DNA of 64,000 bases from CAXMST01 sp963793415 (GCA_963793415.1 CAWCAC010000002.1:1302001-1366000), one strand, 5' to 3'. Positions 24,358 to 33,341 are shown, counted from the first letter of the stretch. A program made the numbers and translations. The notes: generated by a model not told the origin, from the letters alone.

Positions 24358-24816
24358 ATGACCAAGCCCCTTGCGCAGCCGCGCGCTGCAAAGCTGAAAC
24401 CAGGAATCTTCACCGTGATCGCGATCGCCACGATCGCGATCTTCGCGGCCCTCGCTCCGTCCGCTGTTGCGGGCGGCGGCGTCTCCGTTGACGGCTCCGG
24501 CTCGAAGAAGGCCGGCTCGACCTCCTCCGGCCCCCAGGCCACTTCCTCCCAGTACGACCGGATCTGGGATCGCGTCTCCCGCAAGAACAAGCGCTGGGCG
24601 CGTCGCACCGCCGAGTGCGAGTCCGGCAAGGACCCCAAGGCGATCGGCGGCGGCGGCACCTACCGTGGCGCCTTCCAGTTCATGAAGTCGACCTGGCGCA
24701 CCTCGCCCAAGTCCCCGGGCGGCGATCCGATCAAGTACTCGTACAAGACGCAGGCAGTGGTCGCCGTCGCACTCAAGAAGCGCGACGGTGCCGGCCACTG
24801 GCCCGTCTGCGGCTGA
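24358..24816 (+). CDS. Rpf-like transglycosylase (resuscitation-promoting-factor domain)
   Basis: This 152-residue secreted cell-wall hydrolase has an N-terminal signal sequence (GIFTVIAIATIAIFAALAPSAVA), then a Ser/Gly linker of about 30 residues. The C-terminal 75 residues are an Rpf/transglycosylase-like domain: WARRTAECESGKDPKAIGGGG with the catalytic Glu, YRGAFQFMKSTWR and HWPVCG with the paired Cys, where the runs are separated by normal spacing. Such enzymes cut peptidoglycan and aid regrowth from dormancy. ATG 24358 is preferred over an in-frame TTG at 24340, which lies inside the riboswitch stem. A strong hairpin follows at 24866. Confidence 0.92.
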   Translation: MTKPLAQPRAAKLKPGIFTVIAIATIAIFAALAPSAVAGGGVSVDGSGSKKAGSTSSGPQATSSQYDRIWDRVSRKNKRWARRTAECESGKDPKAIGGGGTYRGAFQFMKSTWRTSPKSPGGDPIKYSYKTQAVVAVALKKRDGAGHWPVCG

Positions 24817-24823
24817 CCTCTTC

Positions 24824-24890
24824 GGCCGGCCGCGCGCCGGCCATCGGTTTGACCCATGCCGACCTCCGGCGGCCCCAGCGGGGCCGCCGG
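24824..24890 (+). terminator. Tandem hairpins after the Rpf-like gene
   Basis: GGCCGGC-CGCGC-GCCGGCC (24824-24842) and CCGGCGGCCCC-AGC-GGGGCCGCCGG (24866-24890, perfect 11-bp stem) follow the Rpf stop. The second is strong enough to stop transcription even without a T tract. Confidence 0.65.
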
Positions 24891-24988
24891 TCGTCGTTGA
24901 GGTGGACGCTCTTCAAGCCTGGCCGGGCGCTGCCGATGGGTGGTCTGTGGATGGGATCGGGACATCCCGGCGCCACCTATGGCGGGTG

Positions 24989-26134
24989 ATGCCGGCGGCC
25001 GTGACGGCGGTCGCGCTTGTCTGCCTGGCTGCGCTCCTCGCTCCTGCCTGGGCCACTGCCGCCAAGGCGCCGCCATACATCGGCTACAACGACGACTTCA
25101 ACCGCTTCGACCTGCGCACGACGACGGTCGACGACCCGATCCTGGGCCTGCCGATTTCCGGCCCGGTGGTGCCCGGGCTGCCGGGGCTGCCCGGCTCCGG
25201 GGGCGAGGAGGCGCCGCCGGACCGCGAGGCGAACGGCGCCGAGTTGATGGCACGGGCGCGCGAGGGCGGCGCCGGGGTGATTCGCTACGTGGTCCCGTGG
25301 GCTCGGGTCGAGCCCGATCGGGGCAGCTACGACTGGGAGGTCGAGGACGAGTCCTACGAGCTCGCCCTGAGGGCGGGCCTGAAGCCGATCATCCTGCTCC
25401 ACACCGCGCCCTGCTGGGCGCACCCGAGCATCTCCTGCGAGGCCGCTGCCGTCCAGGGCTACCGCTCGATCGCACCCGACCCCGGCTACCTCGACGAGTT
25501 CGCCGAGTGGGCGGCCGCGGCGATCGAGCGCTACCCGCGCGCCGCCGCGTTCGAGGTCTGGAACGAGAGCAACTACCCGAAGTTCTGGGGCCCCTCGCCG
25601 AGCGCGGCTGCCTACGTGGCGATGCTGCGGGCCGTGGACGGCGCCACCGCCAACGCTCCGCACCCGTCGATCCTCTTCAACGGCCTGATCCCGAAGCCGG
25701 GAGCGCCGAAGTACCTGAAGCGGGCGCTCGGCAAGCTCGGCGGCGGCGAGCTGATCGACGGCACGGCAACGCACCCATACGTCGGCAGCAGGGGCGTGCT
25801 CGAGGTCCGCAAGCGACTGCGCAACGTGCGCAAGGCCCTGACGAGGACGAAGGCGCCGCGAGCGGTGTGGATCACCGAGGTCGGCTGGTCGACCAACGAA
25901 AGCGCCGAGAACGCGGTCAGTGATGTCGAGCAGGCGGCGCGCATGATCCAACTCGTCAAGATCGCCCCGGTCCTCGGTGTGAAGTCGGTGATCATCCACA
26001 GGCTCCGCGACATCGAGGGCTCGAGCCCCTGGGAGCAGGGCCTCGGCGTCACCACCGTCGATGACGAGCCGAAGCCGATCTTCTGCGCGCTCGGGCTCCA
26101 GTACGGACTACAGACGCGACCGAAGGGCTGCTGA
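24989..26134 (+). CDS. Secreted clan GH-A glycosidase-like protein
   Basis: This 381-residue exported protein has a signal peptide (VALVCLAALLAPAWATAA) and a TIM-barrel glycosidase-like body. The acid/base Glu is expected in FEVWNESNYPKFWGP and the nucleophile Glu in VWITEVGWSTNES, the pattern of clan GH-A families such as GH5 and GH39. IGYNDDFNRFD opens the mature part, and GVIRYVVPWARVEP is a typical first-barrel segment. I chose ATG 24989 with GTG 24986 just before it as alternative; the frame upstream is leader DNA. A broken relative lies at 44082-45024. The sugar target is unknown. Confidence 0.85.
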   Translation: MPAAVTAVALVCLAALLAPAWATAAKAPPYIGYNDDFNRFDLRTTTVDDPILGLPISGPVVPGLPGLPGSGGEEAPPDREANGAELMARAREGGAGVIRYVVPWARVEPDRGSYDWEVEDESYELALRAGLKPIILLHTAPCWAHPSISCEAAAVQGYRSIAPDPGYLDEFAEWAAAAIERYPRAAAFEVWNESNYPKFWGPSPSAAAYVAMLRAVDGATANAPHPSILFNGLIPKPGAPKYLKRALGKLGGGELIDGTATHPYVGSRGVLEVRKRLRNVRKALTRTKAPRAVWITEVGWSTNESAENAVSDVEQAARMIQLVKIAPVLGVKSVIIHRLRDIEGSSPWEQGLGVTTVDDEPKPIFCALGLQYGLQTRPKGC

Positions 26135-26182
26135 GCCGTGCCCGCCCGCATCGCCTTCGCCCGAACCGTGTAGAAAGGTCGG

Positions 26183-26983
26183 ATGGCACTACCTGAACCC
26201 CGCAGTGACGGCGCAGCGCTTGTAACGGGCGCCTCGGCCGGCATCGGCGAGGCCACGGCCCGCGAGCTCGCGGGCCGCGGCTACAACCTGATCATCGTCG
26301 CCCGTCGCAAGGCGCGGCTCGACGCCCTCGCCAAGGAGCTGAGCGCCGAGACCGGCGTCGAGGTCGAGAGCCTCGGCTGCGATCTCGGCAGCGCCACTTC
26401 CCGGGCCCGGCTGCCGAAGCGGGTCGAGTCGCTCGGGCTCGACGTCGACGTGCTCGTCAACAACGCCGGCTTCGCAACCGGCGGCCGCTTCGAGGAGTCC
26501 GACACCGAGCGTGAGCTCGACCAGGTCCGCGTCCTCTGCGAGGCGCCGGTGGCGCTCGTCTCCGCGTTCCTGCCCGGGATGCTCGAGCGCGGCTCGGGCG
26601 CGATCCTCAACGTCGCCTCGACCGCAGCCTTCCAGCCGCTTCCCTACTCGGCCGGCTACTCGGCCGCCAAGGCCCACTCGCTCGCCTTCTCGGAGGCGCT
26701 GCACGGAGAGGTCGGGGGGCGCGGTGTCAGCGTCACCGCGCTCTGTCCCGGCCCCGTCAAGACCGAGTTCTGGGAGGTCGCCGGCGATCAGCCGATCGAG
26801 GCGACCGTGCCCGACCTCGTCTGGGTGACTCCCGAGGAGTGCGCGAAGGCCGCCGTCGAAGGCCTCGATTCGGGCGCCCGAGTGGTCGTTCCGGGTCTCC
26901 CGGTGAAGGCCGGCTTCAGCGCCCTGCGCCTGCTCCCGAACGCGCTGAAGATTCCGATCGCCGAACGCATGATGCGCCCGTAG
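26183..26983 (+). CDS. Short-chain dehydrogenase/reductase
   Basis: This 266-residue classical SDR has the cofactor motif VTGASAGIGEATA, the NNAG motif in VLVNNAGFATGG, and the Ser-Tyr-Lys triad in NVASTAAF and YSAGYSAAKAHS. The C-terminal extension (about 40 residues with VVPGLPVKAGFSALRLLP) resembles DltE/YqjQ-type SDRs that work on fatty acyl groups. TAGAAA lies six bases before the ATG, so the transcript could be leaderless, but GAAAGG could also act as ribosome site. The substrate is not known. Confidence 0.92.
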   Translation: MALPEPRSDGAALVTGASAGIGEATARELAGRGYNLIIVARRKARLDALAKELSAETGVEVESLGCDLGSATSRARLPKRVESLGLDVDVLVNNAGFATGGRFEESDTERELDQVRVLCEAPVALVSAFLPGMLERGSGAILNVASTAAFQPLPYSAGYSAAKAHSLAFSEALHGEVGGRGVSVTALCPGPVKTEFWEVAGDQPIEATVPDLVWVTPEECAKAAVEGLDSGARVVVPGLPVKAGFSALRLLPNALKIPIAERMMRP

Positions 26984-26984
26984 C

Positions 26985-27005
26985 GGCGCTCTCTGACGCT
27001 GCGCC
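26985..27005 (+). terminator. GGCGC...GCGCC stem-loop after the SDR gene
   Basis: GGCGCTCTCTGACGCTGCGCC begins one base after the TAG stop. Its ends pair over 5 bp. A nearly identical motif follows the HMG-CoA reductase gene at 35771-35791 (19 of 21 bases, counting by eye). Confidence 0.4.
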
Positions 27006-27061
27006 TGGCCGCACCGACTCGGATCCGTCCGAGGGCGGCCTCCGAGGGTCCAGGCCGGGTT

Positions 27062-27368
27062 TTGCAGTGAGGGTGAAGTGGAGGAGGGAACCGGCCGTCC
27101 CGAGGCGGGGCCGGGCCGTGCTTAGTCACGTGAGCCGCGTGGGCGTCACGGTCTCGTCGCTGTTTCTCAAGGCGCTTTCGCGAGGGGACGATTTGCCTGA
27201 ACTATTCCGGCAGATGGTCCTCTCGTCCCGGCCTCACCGAGAATCCACCCCGAAACCGCAACGAAACACGCGCGCCGTGTGACCAACCACAGGCCGCACC
27301 CCTTCCCTCACTGCAATCTCAGCCCGGTCTGAGCCCTCGAACCCGGCCCCGAAACAACACGCGCCCTC
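27062..27368 (+). repeat. Intergenic repeat, copy A (inverted relative to copy B)
   Basis: This is about 300 bp in the 431-bp gap between the SDR gene and the next gene. It matches the reverse complement of 35845-36147 at an estimated 80-85% by eye. Its inner part is bounded by 12-bp perfect inverted repeats TTGCAGTGAGGG (27062-27073) and CCCTCACTGCAA (27305-27316). It also contains TTGCCTGAACTATTCCGGCA, a near-palindrome, and CTCAG-CCCGGT-CTGAG. Both copies share a short in-frame stretch reading LPELFRQ, but frames are not kept overall. It looks like a small mobile or structured intergenic element, with no transposase. Nothing else is visible in 26984-27414. Confidence 0.75.
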
Positions 27369-27414
27369 GACCGCGCCCGCACCCTCGCCCCCCAACCCAC
27401 ACCCGGCCGGCCCT

Positions 27415-27900
27415 CTACTCCGCGACCGGCTCCAGCGGCGGGGCGTCGTAGCCGATCGTGTCGGCCAGTCGCTGTAGGGCCTCGGCCTCTTCCTCGCTGA
27501 CGCGGGTGCCGCCGATCCCGAGGAAGCCGCCCTCCTTGTGGGCCTCGGCGGCGTGACGGGCGACTTCGTAGAGGAAGCGCTTGAAGTCATCGACCTCGGG
27601 CTCGGTGCCCTTCTGCTCGACGGTGTCGACGGCGCCGCGGACCCGCTGCAGGCCGACGGTCGCGATCTCGCTCGGGTCGGTGTACCGCTTCGTGTCCAGC
27701 GCAGGGCGGTCGGCGACGATCGCGGCCAGCAGCTCGGTCGCTGCGGCGTTCTGCTGCTCGGCCGCGTAGGTCTTGCCGATCGAGAGGCTCTCGCGGATCG
27801 TGCCCCCCTTGTCGGCGCGGATTACGACCATCGCGGCGGTCGGCCCGGCCTCGAGGATCAGCGACCACTCCTCGGCGTTGAACTCGGCTTTCGTGGTCAT
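27415..27900 (-). CDS. Conserved-looking protein of unknown function
   Basis: This is a 161-residue soluble, acidic, mostly helical protein that I do not recognise. Visible features: EEWSLILEAGPTAAMVVIRADKGGTIRESLSIGKTYAAE at the start (given in its natural sequence but broken by a loop after DKGG), a central QRVRGAVDTVEQKGTEPEV, and a C-terminal VARHAAEAHKEGGFLGIGG followed by an acidic helix. GAGGAGG is placed ideally before the ATG at 27900; the same frame is open far upstream but that part is antisense to the PBP gene. It is divergent from the PBP gene over 132 bp. Confidence 0.8.
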   Translation of the reverse strand: MTTKAEFNAEEWSLILEAGPTAAMVVIRADKGGTIRESLSIGKTYAAEQQNAAATELLAAIVADRPALDTKRYTDPSEIATVGLQRVRGAVDTVEQKGTEPEVDDFKRFLYEVARHAAEAHKEGGFLGIGGTRVSEEEAEALQRLADTIGYDAPPLEPVAE

Positions 27901-28032
27901 CCGTCCTCCTCGATCGAAGCTCTTCGGCGCCGGCGGGCGCCGCGTCCGCGCATTCTTGCGCCTGGGCACCGATGACCGTCGCCGCCCAAGGTTGATCGGC
28001 CCGGGTACCACGCCCGTTACCCTTTTTGACCA

Positions 28033-30087
28033 ATGTCGGCTCGGGCACGACAGAGACGCAACCGATCGAAGGGCTCGGTCGGGAAGAAGATCATGGCCGG
28101 CTTCGCCGTGCTCCTCGGCGTGATCGCTGCGGGTCTTGGCGGTGCGGCGATCTGGGTTCTCGACGTCGCCAACTCGGCGCCCTCGATCGACACCCTGAAG
28201 CCGGCCGACAGCGGCGAGCTCTCCCAGGTCTTCGACGCGGACGGCAACCGTCTCGGCTACGTGCAGAACGACATCCTCCGCGAGCCGGTCAAGCTGAAGC
28301 AGATCCCCGACATCCTTCAACAGGCGACGATCGCGATCGAGGACGAGAGCTTCTACGAGCACGGCGGCGTCGACTACGCGGCGATCGTACGCGCCGGCAT
28401 CTCCAACCTCGAAGCTGGCGAGGTCCGCCAGGGCGCCTCGACGATCACCCAGCAGCTCGTCCGCAACCTCTACATCGAGGATCCCGAGGACACGGTCGAG
28501 CGCAAGATCATCGAGGCGAAGATGGCCCAGGAGTACGAGTCCGAGCACACCAAGGACCAGATCCTCGAGGCCTATCTCAACACCGCCGCCTACGGCACGA
28601 ATGAGGGCCGCACCGCGATCGGCGTCCAGGCCGCGTCCGAGGAGTTCTTCGACAAGGACGTCAAGGACCTCGGGATCAAGGAGGCGGCGTTGCTCGCGGG
28701 CCTGCCGCAGGCGCCGACCGACTACAACCCGTTCCTGAACGAGAAGGGCGCGACCGAGCGCCGCAACCAGGTCCTCGCCGCCCTCGCCACGGAGGGCTAC
28801 ATCCCGCAGGCGAAGGCCGACCAGCTCAAGACCGAGGGCCTCGGTTTGCAGCCCGGCACCCGCTACGAGGTGCGCGAGCAGCAGTACTTCTTCGACTTCG
28901 TCCAGCAGGAGCTGATCGACCGTTACGGCCTGCAGACGGTCCGCAACGGCGGCCTCAAGGTCTACTCGACGCTCGAGCCCAAGCTGCAGGCGGCCGCCGA
29001 GCAGGCGATCGCCAACAACGCGCTCGGGGCACCGGCCGCGCACGCGCTCGTCTCGACCCGGACCGAGACCGGCGAGATCATCGCAATGGCCTCCTCGTCC
29101 GCCTACGACACGAGCCAGTTCAACCTCGCCGCCCAGGGCGAACGGCAGCCCGGGTCCTCCTTCAAGCCGTTCGTGTTGACGACCGCCGTCGATCAGGGCA
29201 TGGACCCGGACACGACGAGCTATCCCGCGCCCTCCAGCATCACCCTCAGCCCCTGCGATGGCTGTCCCCCGTGGCCGGTTTCGGGCGGCGGCAGCGGCTC
29301 GATGACGTTGCGCGCTGCGACGGCGAACTCGGTCAACACCGTCTACGCCCAACTCGGCCTCGACGTCGGGCCCGAGAACTTCGCCGAGATGGCAAAGAAG
29401 CTGGGCATCACCTCCCAGCTCGACGGCTACCCGGCCGAGGCGCTCGGCGGCACGACCGAGTGCTGCACGGTGCTCGAGATGTCGAACGCCTACGCGACGA
29501 TCGCGGACGGCGGCATTCACCACGACCCGACGGCGATCGACAAGGTCGTCTTCCCGAACGGCGACGTCGACAAGCCGGACCTCGAGGGGAACCGCGTGAT
29601 CAGCGACGGCGTCGCCTACGAGGTCGCCGACGTGATGAAGGGCACGCTCGAGTACGGCACCGCATCCGGCTATGGGATCGGCTGTCCCGCATCCGGCAAG
29701 ACCGGAACCACCGAGCTGCAGTCGGACGCCTGGTTCGTTGGCTACACCCCGCATATCTCGACCGCTGTCTGGACCGGCAACCCCGACATCCGCTCGCCGC
29801 TGCCCGGCTACGGCGCCGACCTCTCGGCGCCGATCTGGAACGACTACATGACGGTCGCGGCAACGGAGCCGTGCGACGACTTCCCGGAGCCGACCGAGCC
29901 CGCCGAGCTCTCGTCGTTCCACAGCGATCAGACGGCCGACTCGAGCGACACCTCGACCGACTCGACCGGCACCGTCGATCCCGACACCGGGACCACGGTC
30001 CCACCAATCACCGACGCCGACGGTGACGGCTACGACGACAACGCCTACGCCCCTGGCGCCGACCAGAAGCCCGCAGACACGCCCTGA
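28033..30087 (+). CDS. Class A penicillin-binding protein (GT51 + transpeptidase)
   Basis: This 684-residue bifunctional peptidoglycan synthase has a cytoplasmic basic tail and one membrane helix (about 20-43). The glycosyltransferase domain carries the catalytic Glu in EDESFYEHGGVD (from residue 103) and GASTITQQLVRN. The transpeptidase domain has Ser375-xx-Lys378 in GSSFKPF, SVN in TANSVNTVYA and KTG at 556-558. A 60-residue Ser/Thr/Asp/Pro tail ends the protein and contains DADGDGYDDN, a calcium-binding-like loop. It polymerises and crosslinks cell wall outside the membrane. The gene stops 6 bases before the convergent DAHP synthase gene. Confidence 0.96.
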   Translation: MSARARQRRNRSKGSVGKKIMAGFAVLLGVIAAGLGGAAIWVLDVANSAPSIDTLKPADSGELSQVFDADGNRLGYVQNDILREPVKLKQIPDILQQATIAIEDESFYEHGGVDYAAIVRAGISNLEAGEVRQGASTITQQLVRNLYIEDPEDTVERKIIEAKMAQEYESEHTKDQILEAYLNTAAYGTNEGRTAIGVQAASEEFFDKDVKDLGIKEAALLAGLPQAPTDYNPFLNEKGATERRNQVLAALATEGYIPQAKADQLKTEGLGLQPGTRYEVREQQYFFDFVQQELIDRYGLQTVRNGGLKVYSTLEPKLQAAAEQAIANNALGAPAAHALVSTRTETGEIIAMASSSAYDTSQFNLAAQGERQPGSSFKPFVLTTAVDQGMDPDTTSYPAPSSITLSPCDGCPPWPVSGGGSGSMTLRAATANSVNTVYAQLGLDVGPENFAEMAKKLGITSQLDGYPAEALGGTTECCTVLEMSNAYATIADGGIHHDPTAIDKVVFPNGDVDKPDLEGNRVISDGVAYEVADVMKGTLEYGTASGYGIGCPASGKTGTTELQSDAWFVGYTPHISTAVWTGNPDIRSPLPGYGADLSAPIWNDYMTVAATEPCDDFPEPTEPAELSSFHSDQTADSSDTSTDSTGTVDPDTGTTVPPITDADGDGYDDNAYAPGADQKPADTP

Positions 30088-30093
30088 TCGGTT

Positions 30094-31170
30094 CTAGGAG
30101 GACTGCGACCGGCGCTCGGCCGCCGCGCGGTCGAGGCCGCGGAGAACGTCGACTGTCGTCTCCCAGCCCATGCACTTGTCGGTGATCGACTGGCCGTAGA
30201 CGAGATCGTCGCCGAGGTCCTGGCGGCCGGGCTCGATGAACGACTCGAGCATCACGCCGACGATCGCCGCGTTGCCGGCCGCGACCTGGGCGCCGATCTC
30301 CTCGGCGACCGCGGGCTGGCGCTCGTGGTCTTTGCCGCTGTTCTCGTGCGAAGCGTCGATGATCACGCGCTCGGGCAGCCCAACGTCGCGCAGACGCTCC
30401 ATCGTCTGCTCGATCGTCTCGGCGTCGAAGTTGGGCTCGCCGCCGCCACCCCTGAGGATGATGTGGCAGTCGGGGTTGCCGGTCGTGTGCAGGATCGCCG
30501 AGGTGCCGGCGAGGTCGACGCCGGCGAAGGAGTGTTTCGCGCCGGCGGCCCGCAGCGCGTCGACGGCGACGCCGAGGTCGCCGTCGGTGCGATTCTTGAA
30601 GCCGATCGGCATCGAGAGGCCGGAGGCGAGCTGACGGTGCGTCTGACTCTCGGTCGTGCGCGCCCCGATCGCTCCCCACGCGACCGTGTCGGCGATGTAC
30701 TGCGGCGTGATCGGGTCGAGGAACTCGCAGCCGATCGGGATCCCAAGCTCGAGGATGTGGAGCAACAGCTCGCGTGAGGTCCGGAGGCCGGTGTTGACGT
30801 CGCCGGAGCCGTCGAGGTGGGGATCGTTGATCAGGCCCTTCCAGCCGGTCGTCGTGCGCGGCTTCTCGAAATAGACGCGCATCGCGATCAGCAGATCGGG
30901 GAGCTCGGCGCTCAGCTGCTTGAGCCGCCGTGCGTAGTCGAGCGCCGCCTCCGGATCGTGGACGCTGCAGGGGCCGACGACGACAAGCAGCCGCGTGTCG
31001 GTGCGGTCAAGGATCGCGGTGATCTCGGCCCGTGAGCGCAGCACGAACTCGGCCTGCTCGTCGGAAAGGGGAAGGTCGTGCAGGAGCAGGGCGGGGGTGG
31101 CGAGCGGGACCACCTGCTCGATGCGCTGGTCGCGAACGGACTGCGACTCGCTCAGGGACTTCGTTTCCAT
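30094..31170 (-). CDS. aroG: 3-deoxy-7-phosphoheptulonate (DAHP) synthase, AroG type
   Basis: This 358-residue enzyme is the first of the shikimate pathway, joining phosphoenolpyruvate and erythrose 4-phosphate. The type I signatures are clear: VVVGPCSVHDPEAAL, MRVYFEKPRTTTGWKGLINDP (split at the KPRTT core), GARTTESQTHRQLASGLS, GFKNRTDGD, and the metal ligands in DASHENSGKDH and SFIEPGRQ. This is the AroF/G/H form of proteobacteria and not the type II form many actinobacteria use. Length matches that family (about 350). The ATG at 31170 is chosen, with an in-frame GTG at 31176 as alternative. The N-terminal region should carry the feedback site. Confidence 0.95.
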   Translation of the reverse strand: METKSLSESQSVRDQRIEQVVPLATPALLLHDLPLSDEQAEFVLRSRAEITAILDRTDTRLLVVVGPCSVHDPEAALDYARRLKQLSAELPDLLIAMRVYFEKPRTTTGWKGLINDPHLDGSGDVNTGLRTSRELLLHILELGIPIGCEFLDPITPQYIADTVAWGAIGARTTESQTHRQLASGLSMPIGFKNRTDGDLGVAVDALRAAGAKHSFAGVDLAGTSAILHTTGNPDCHIILRGGGGEPNFDAETIEQTMERLRDVGLPERVIIDASHENSGKDHERQPAVAEEIGAQVAAGNAAIVGVMLESFIEPGRQDLGDDLVYGQSITDKCMGWETTVDVLRGLDRAAAERRSQSS

Positions 31171-31275
31171 GCCCACAAGCTTGGCAGGTGTGAGATTCCA
31201 GAACTGCCCGGCGCGGGCCCACGCAGTCTCGATCCCGCCGCCCCCACGCCGGGGCGCGTTGGCCTGTCGCGTGGC

Positions 31276-32010
31276 CTAGGCGCCCGCCGGGATCCAGCTG
31301 GCGGGGAAGGCGCCGGCTGGGATCGCGCCGTCGTAGTCGGGGAAGTTGGCGAGCGCGATTCGCTCGGCGGCGGTGCCCGCGAGCAGCGGCGCAACGTCGC
31401 CGACCGTGAGCAGGACCCGGATTGTGGTGCCGATCTGCAGGTCCGCCGCGTTCGGCTTCTCGCCCCCGATCACCACATCCGCGGCGAACCTCTCGATCTG
31501 CTCGACCTTCGCCGGGAAACCGGCGAGGTCGTCGGCGAGACGCTCGCAGGTGATTCCGTGGTACTTCCAGGCGGCGCGCAGGAAGCGGATCGCGAAGTCG
31601 GTCCCCGGCGGGTCGAGCGGGCCGGCGCCGCCGAAGGTCGCCATCGCCTCGGGGCGGAAGTGGAGGGCGCCCCAGGAGAAGCGGCGGCCGAGGTCCTGCA
31701 GCTCGAGGTCGCCCCAGCGCTCCGCCTCACGCACCTGTTCGGCGATCGGCTCCGGGTACAGCGCCGGCTCGGGCTCGATCTGCTCGAGCCGCTCCATGAT
31801 CGGCCGCGAGCCGTGCACCGGTTCGCCGTCGACGAGCAGGCCCGGGACGGTGGTCAGGCCTTCCCCGTAGATGGACGCCATCTCCTCGGTGTGTGGGCCG
31901 GGGGAGAGGACGACCTTCTCGTAGTCGAGCCCCTTGATGTCGAGGGCCGTGACCACGGCCAGACAGGGATGCGAGGAGGGCAGAACGTGGAGCGTCAGCG
32001 CGGGAGCCAT
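31276..32010 (-). CDS. Glutathione S-transferase-like protein
   Basis: This is a 244-residue protein with an N-terminal thioredoxin-fold segment (LTLHVLPSSHPCLAVVTALDIKGLDYEKV, with VPGLLVDGEPVHGSRPIMERLE as the substrate-binding turn) and a helical C-terminal domain, the plan of GST-family proteins. A Ser-His-Pro-Cys motif occupies the place of the active residue. Actinobacteria rarely make glutathione, so the thiol partner may be another compound. A second GST-like protein is encoded at 61660. The start ATG lies 40 bases after the lysozyme gene on the same strand, so they may share a transcript. Confidence 0.82.
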   Translation of the reverse strand: MAPALTLHVLPSSHPCLAVVTALDIKGLDYEKVVLSPGPHTEEMASIYGEGLTTVPGLLVDGEPVHGSRPIMERLEQIEPEPALYPEPIAEQVREAERWGDLELQDLGRRFSWGALHFRPEAMATFGGAGPLDPPGTDFAIRFLRAAWKYHGITCERLADDLAGFPAKVEQIERFAADVVIGGEKPNAADLQIGTTIRVLLTVGDVAPLLAGTAAERIALANFPDYDGAIPAGAFPASWIPAGA

Positions 32011-32050
32011 GGCCGGACTCTACGACGCCGCGGTGGCGCGGCGGGACGGC

Positions 32051-32812
32051 TCAGGGCGCGAGCAGCTTGCGCAGGCCAACGCCGAGCCGGTTCTTGTCGA
32101 CGTTGCCGTCGATGCCGCGGACGCTGCCCGTGCTCGTGAACTGCCACATCGACCAACCATTACCGGCCCAGTCGCCGGCCGGGACCGCGGGTGTCTCGAC
32201 GCCAAAGTTGGCGACCCAGAGCGGGTGCCCACGCTTGGCGAAGCGCTGAGTGTCGCCCGTGGCGAGCCAGCTCGAGGCGTTCGTATAGATCATCGGCGTG
32301 GCGCCGAGCTTGCGCTCGACCCGTTCCAGCCAGGTCGCCACCCAGAGGCGCAGCCGGGCGGGGGAGAGGTCGGTGAAGGGGGCCTCGACGTCGAGCACGG
32401 GAATCATCTCGCCCTCCCCGATCCGGCCGACGGAGCGGCTGAAGACGCGCGCCTCCGCCTTCGCGTCCTCCTCGGCCAGCGCCCGGGTCCGGCCCGAGGC
32501 GAAGGCGCGGTGGTAGGCGCCGACGGTGATCCCGGCTCCGGTCGCGCCCTCGAGGTTGCGGTCGTAGTAGTTGTCCTCGCCGCACCGGCCGGCCTTGACG
32601 AGGCAGTCGTCGCCGCTCCCGCGGCTCGCCTGCACGTAGGCGAAGCGGATCTTCGTCATCCCGACCTGTTGCCAGTCGATCCGCTTTTGGAAGCGGGAGA
32701 CGTCGATCCCGCGCTTGGCGGCCGCGGCCTCGGCGACGACGGCGAGCGAGGCCGAGAAGGCGAGCAGGACGGCGAGCAGGGCCGTCGCGGCGGTGGACGG
32801 TCGGCGGATCAC
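32051..32812 (-). CDS. Secreted GH25 lysozyme
   Basis: This 253-residue exported muramidase starts from GTG 32812 with a signal peptide (TAATALLAVLLAFSASLAVVAEAAAA). The GH25 barrel opens with KRGIDVSRFQKRIDWQQV, bearing the first catalytic Asp, continues with FAYVQASRG and GAYHRAF, and has the DxE pair in MIPVLDVEAPF. WQFTSTGSVRGIDGNVDKN is the standard GH25 end. The longer frame upstream overlaps the previous gene's stop and is not convincing. It cleaves peptidoglycan between MurNAc and GlcNAc. Confidence 0.92.
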   Translation of the reverse strand: MIRRPSTAATALLAVLLAFSASLAVVAEAAAAKRGIDVSRFQKRIDWQQVGMTKIRFAYVQASRGSGDDCLVKAGRCGEDNYYDRNLEGATGAGITVGAYHRAFASGRTRALAEEDAKAEARVFSRSVGRIGEGEMIPVLDVEAPFTDLSPARLRLWVATWLERVERKLGATPMIYTNASSWLATGDTQRFAKRGHPLWVANFGVETPAVPAGDWAGNGWSMWQFTSTGSVRGIDGNVDKNRLGVGLRKLLAP

Positions 32813-32858
32813 CCATCGAGGATGACAGCCCGCCGCCGGCGGCCGGGGGTGCCCGGGC

Positions 32859-33323
32859 TCAGCGGGCAGCAGGGCTTGCAGCGTCGCCCAGCCGGGTCCG
32901 GAAGTCCGCGCCGGCGGGGCCGTCGTCGACGGGCAGGTAGGCCTGATGGGAGTCGGTCCCGCCGACCATCCGGCCGCTGATCTCGAGCCCGACATCGGCG
33001 ATCAGGATCGAGTCGTAGTCGGTGACGTCGATCGCGTCGAGCCGGTAGATCGAGTTGACCTGCTCGCCCTCCCGCAGGACGACGATCACCAGGTGCCGCT
33101 CGGTGATCAGCGCCAGGGTTTCCGAGGGGGTCGCGCGCCGGCGCAGGAAACCGACCCCGCCGGCCGGCTCGTTCAGCGTGCGGACGGCCGTCCGCGTCGT
33201 CGCCAGGTCGAGCTCGGCGCCGGTCTTCTCGGCGAAGTCCTCGAGCCTTGCCCGCGCCTCGGCGGGGATCGCCTCGAGCGAAAGCGCTTCGCTGCGGCGC
33301 ACGTACTTGGAGGGTCTCGGCAT
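32859..33323 (-). CDS. Small soluble protein of unknown function
   Basis: This 154-residue protein begins MPRPSKYVRRSEALSLEAIP, then a predicted helical part and a beta-rich middle (HLVIVVLREGEQVNSIYRLDAIDVTDYDS, interrupted here only for reading as two strands) that resembles a PH-like barrel. I cannot assign a family. TAGGTT lies seven bases before the ATG, so the transcript may be leaderless. Its start codon is only 18 bp from the divergent alkyltransferase-like gene. The lysozyme gene follows 46 bp downstream. Confidence 0.78.
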   Translation of the reverse strand: MPRPSKYVRRSEALSLEAIPAEARARLEDFAEKTGAELDLATTRTAVRTLNEPAGGVGFLRRRATPSETLALITERHLVIVVLREGEQVNSIYRLDAIDVTDYDSILIADVGLEISGRMVGGTDSHQAYLPVDDGPAGADFRTRLGDAASPAAR

Positions 33324-33341
33324 CTCCGTCAACCTACCGGC

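Noticed and set aside
27062..27282. Protein-coding reading of the intergenic repeat (LPELFRQ segment)
   Set aside because: The frame is not kept over the rest of the element and both copies differ by indels; palindromic DNA explains the shared residues.
27415..29922. 835-codon open frame on the minus strand
   Set aside because: Only the last 161 codons look like a protein (27415-27900). The rest is antisense to the penicillin-binding protein.
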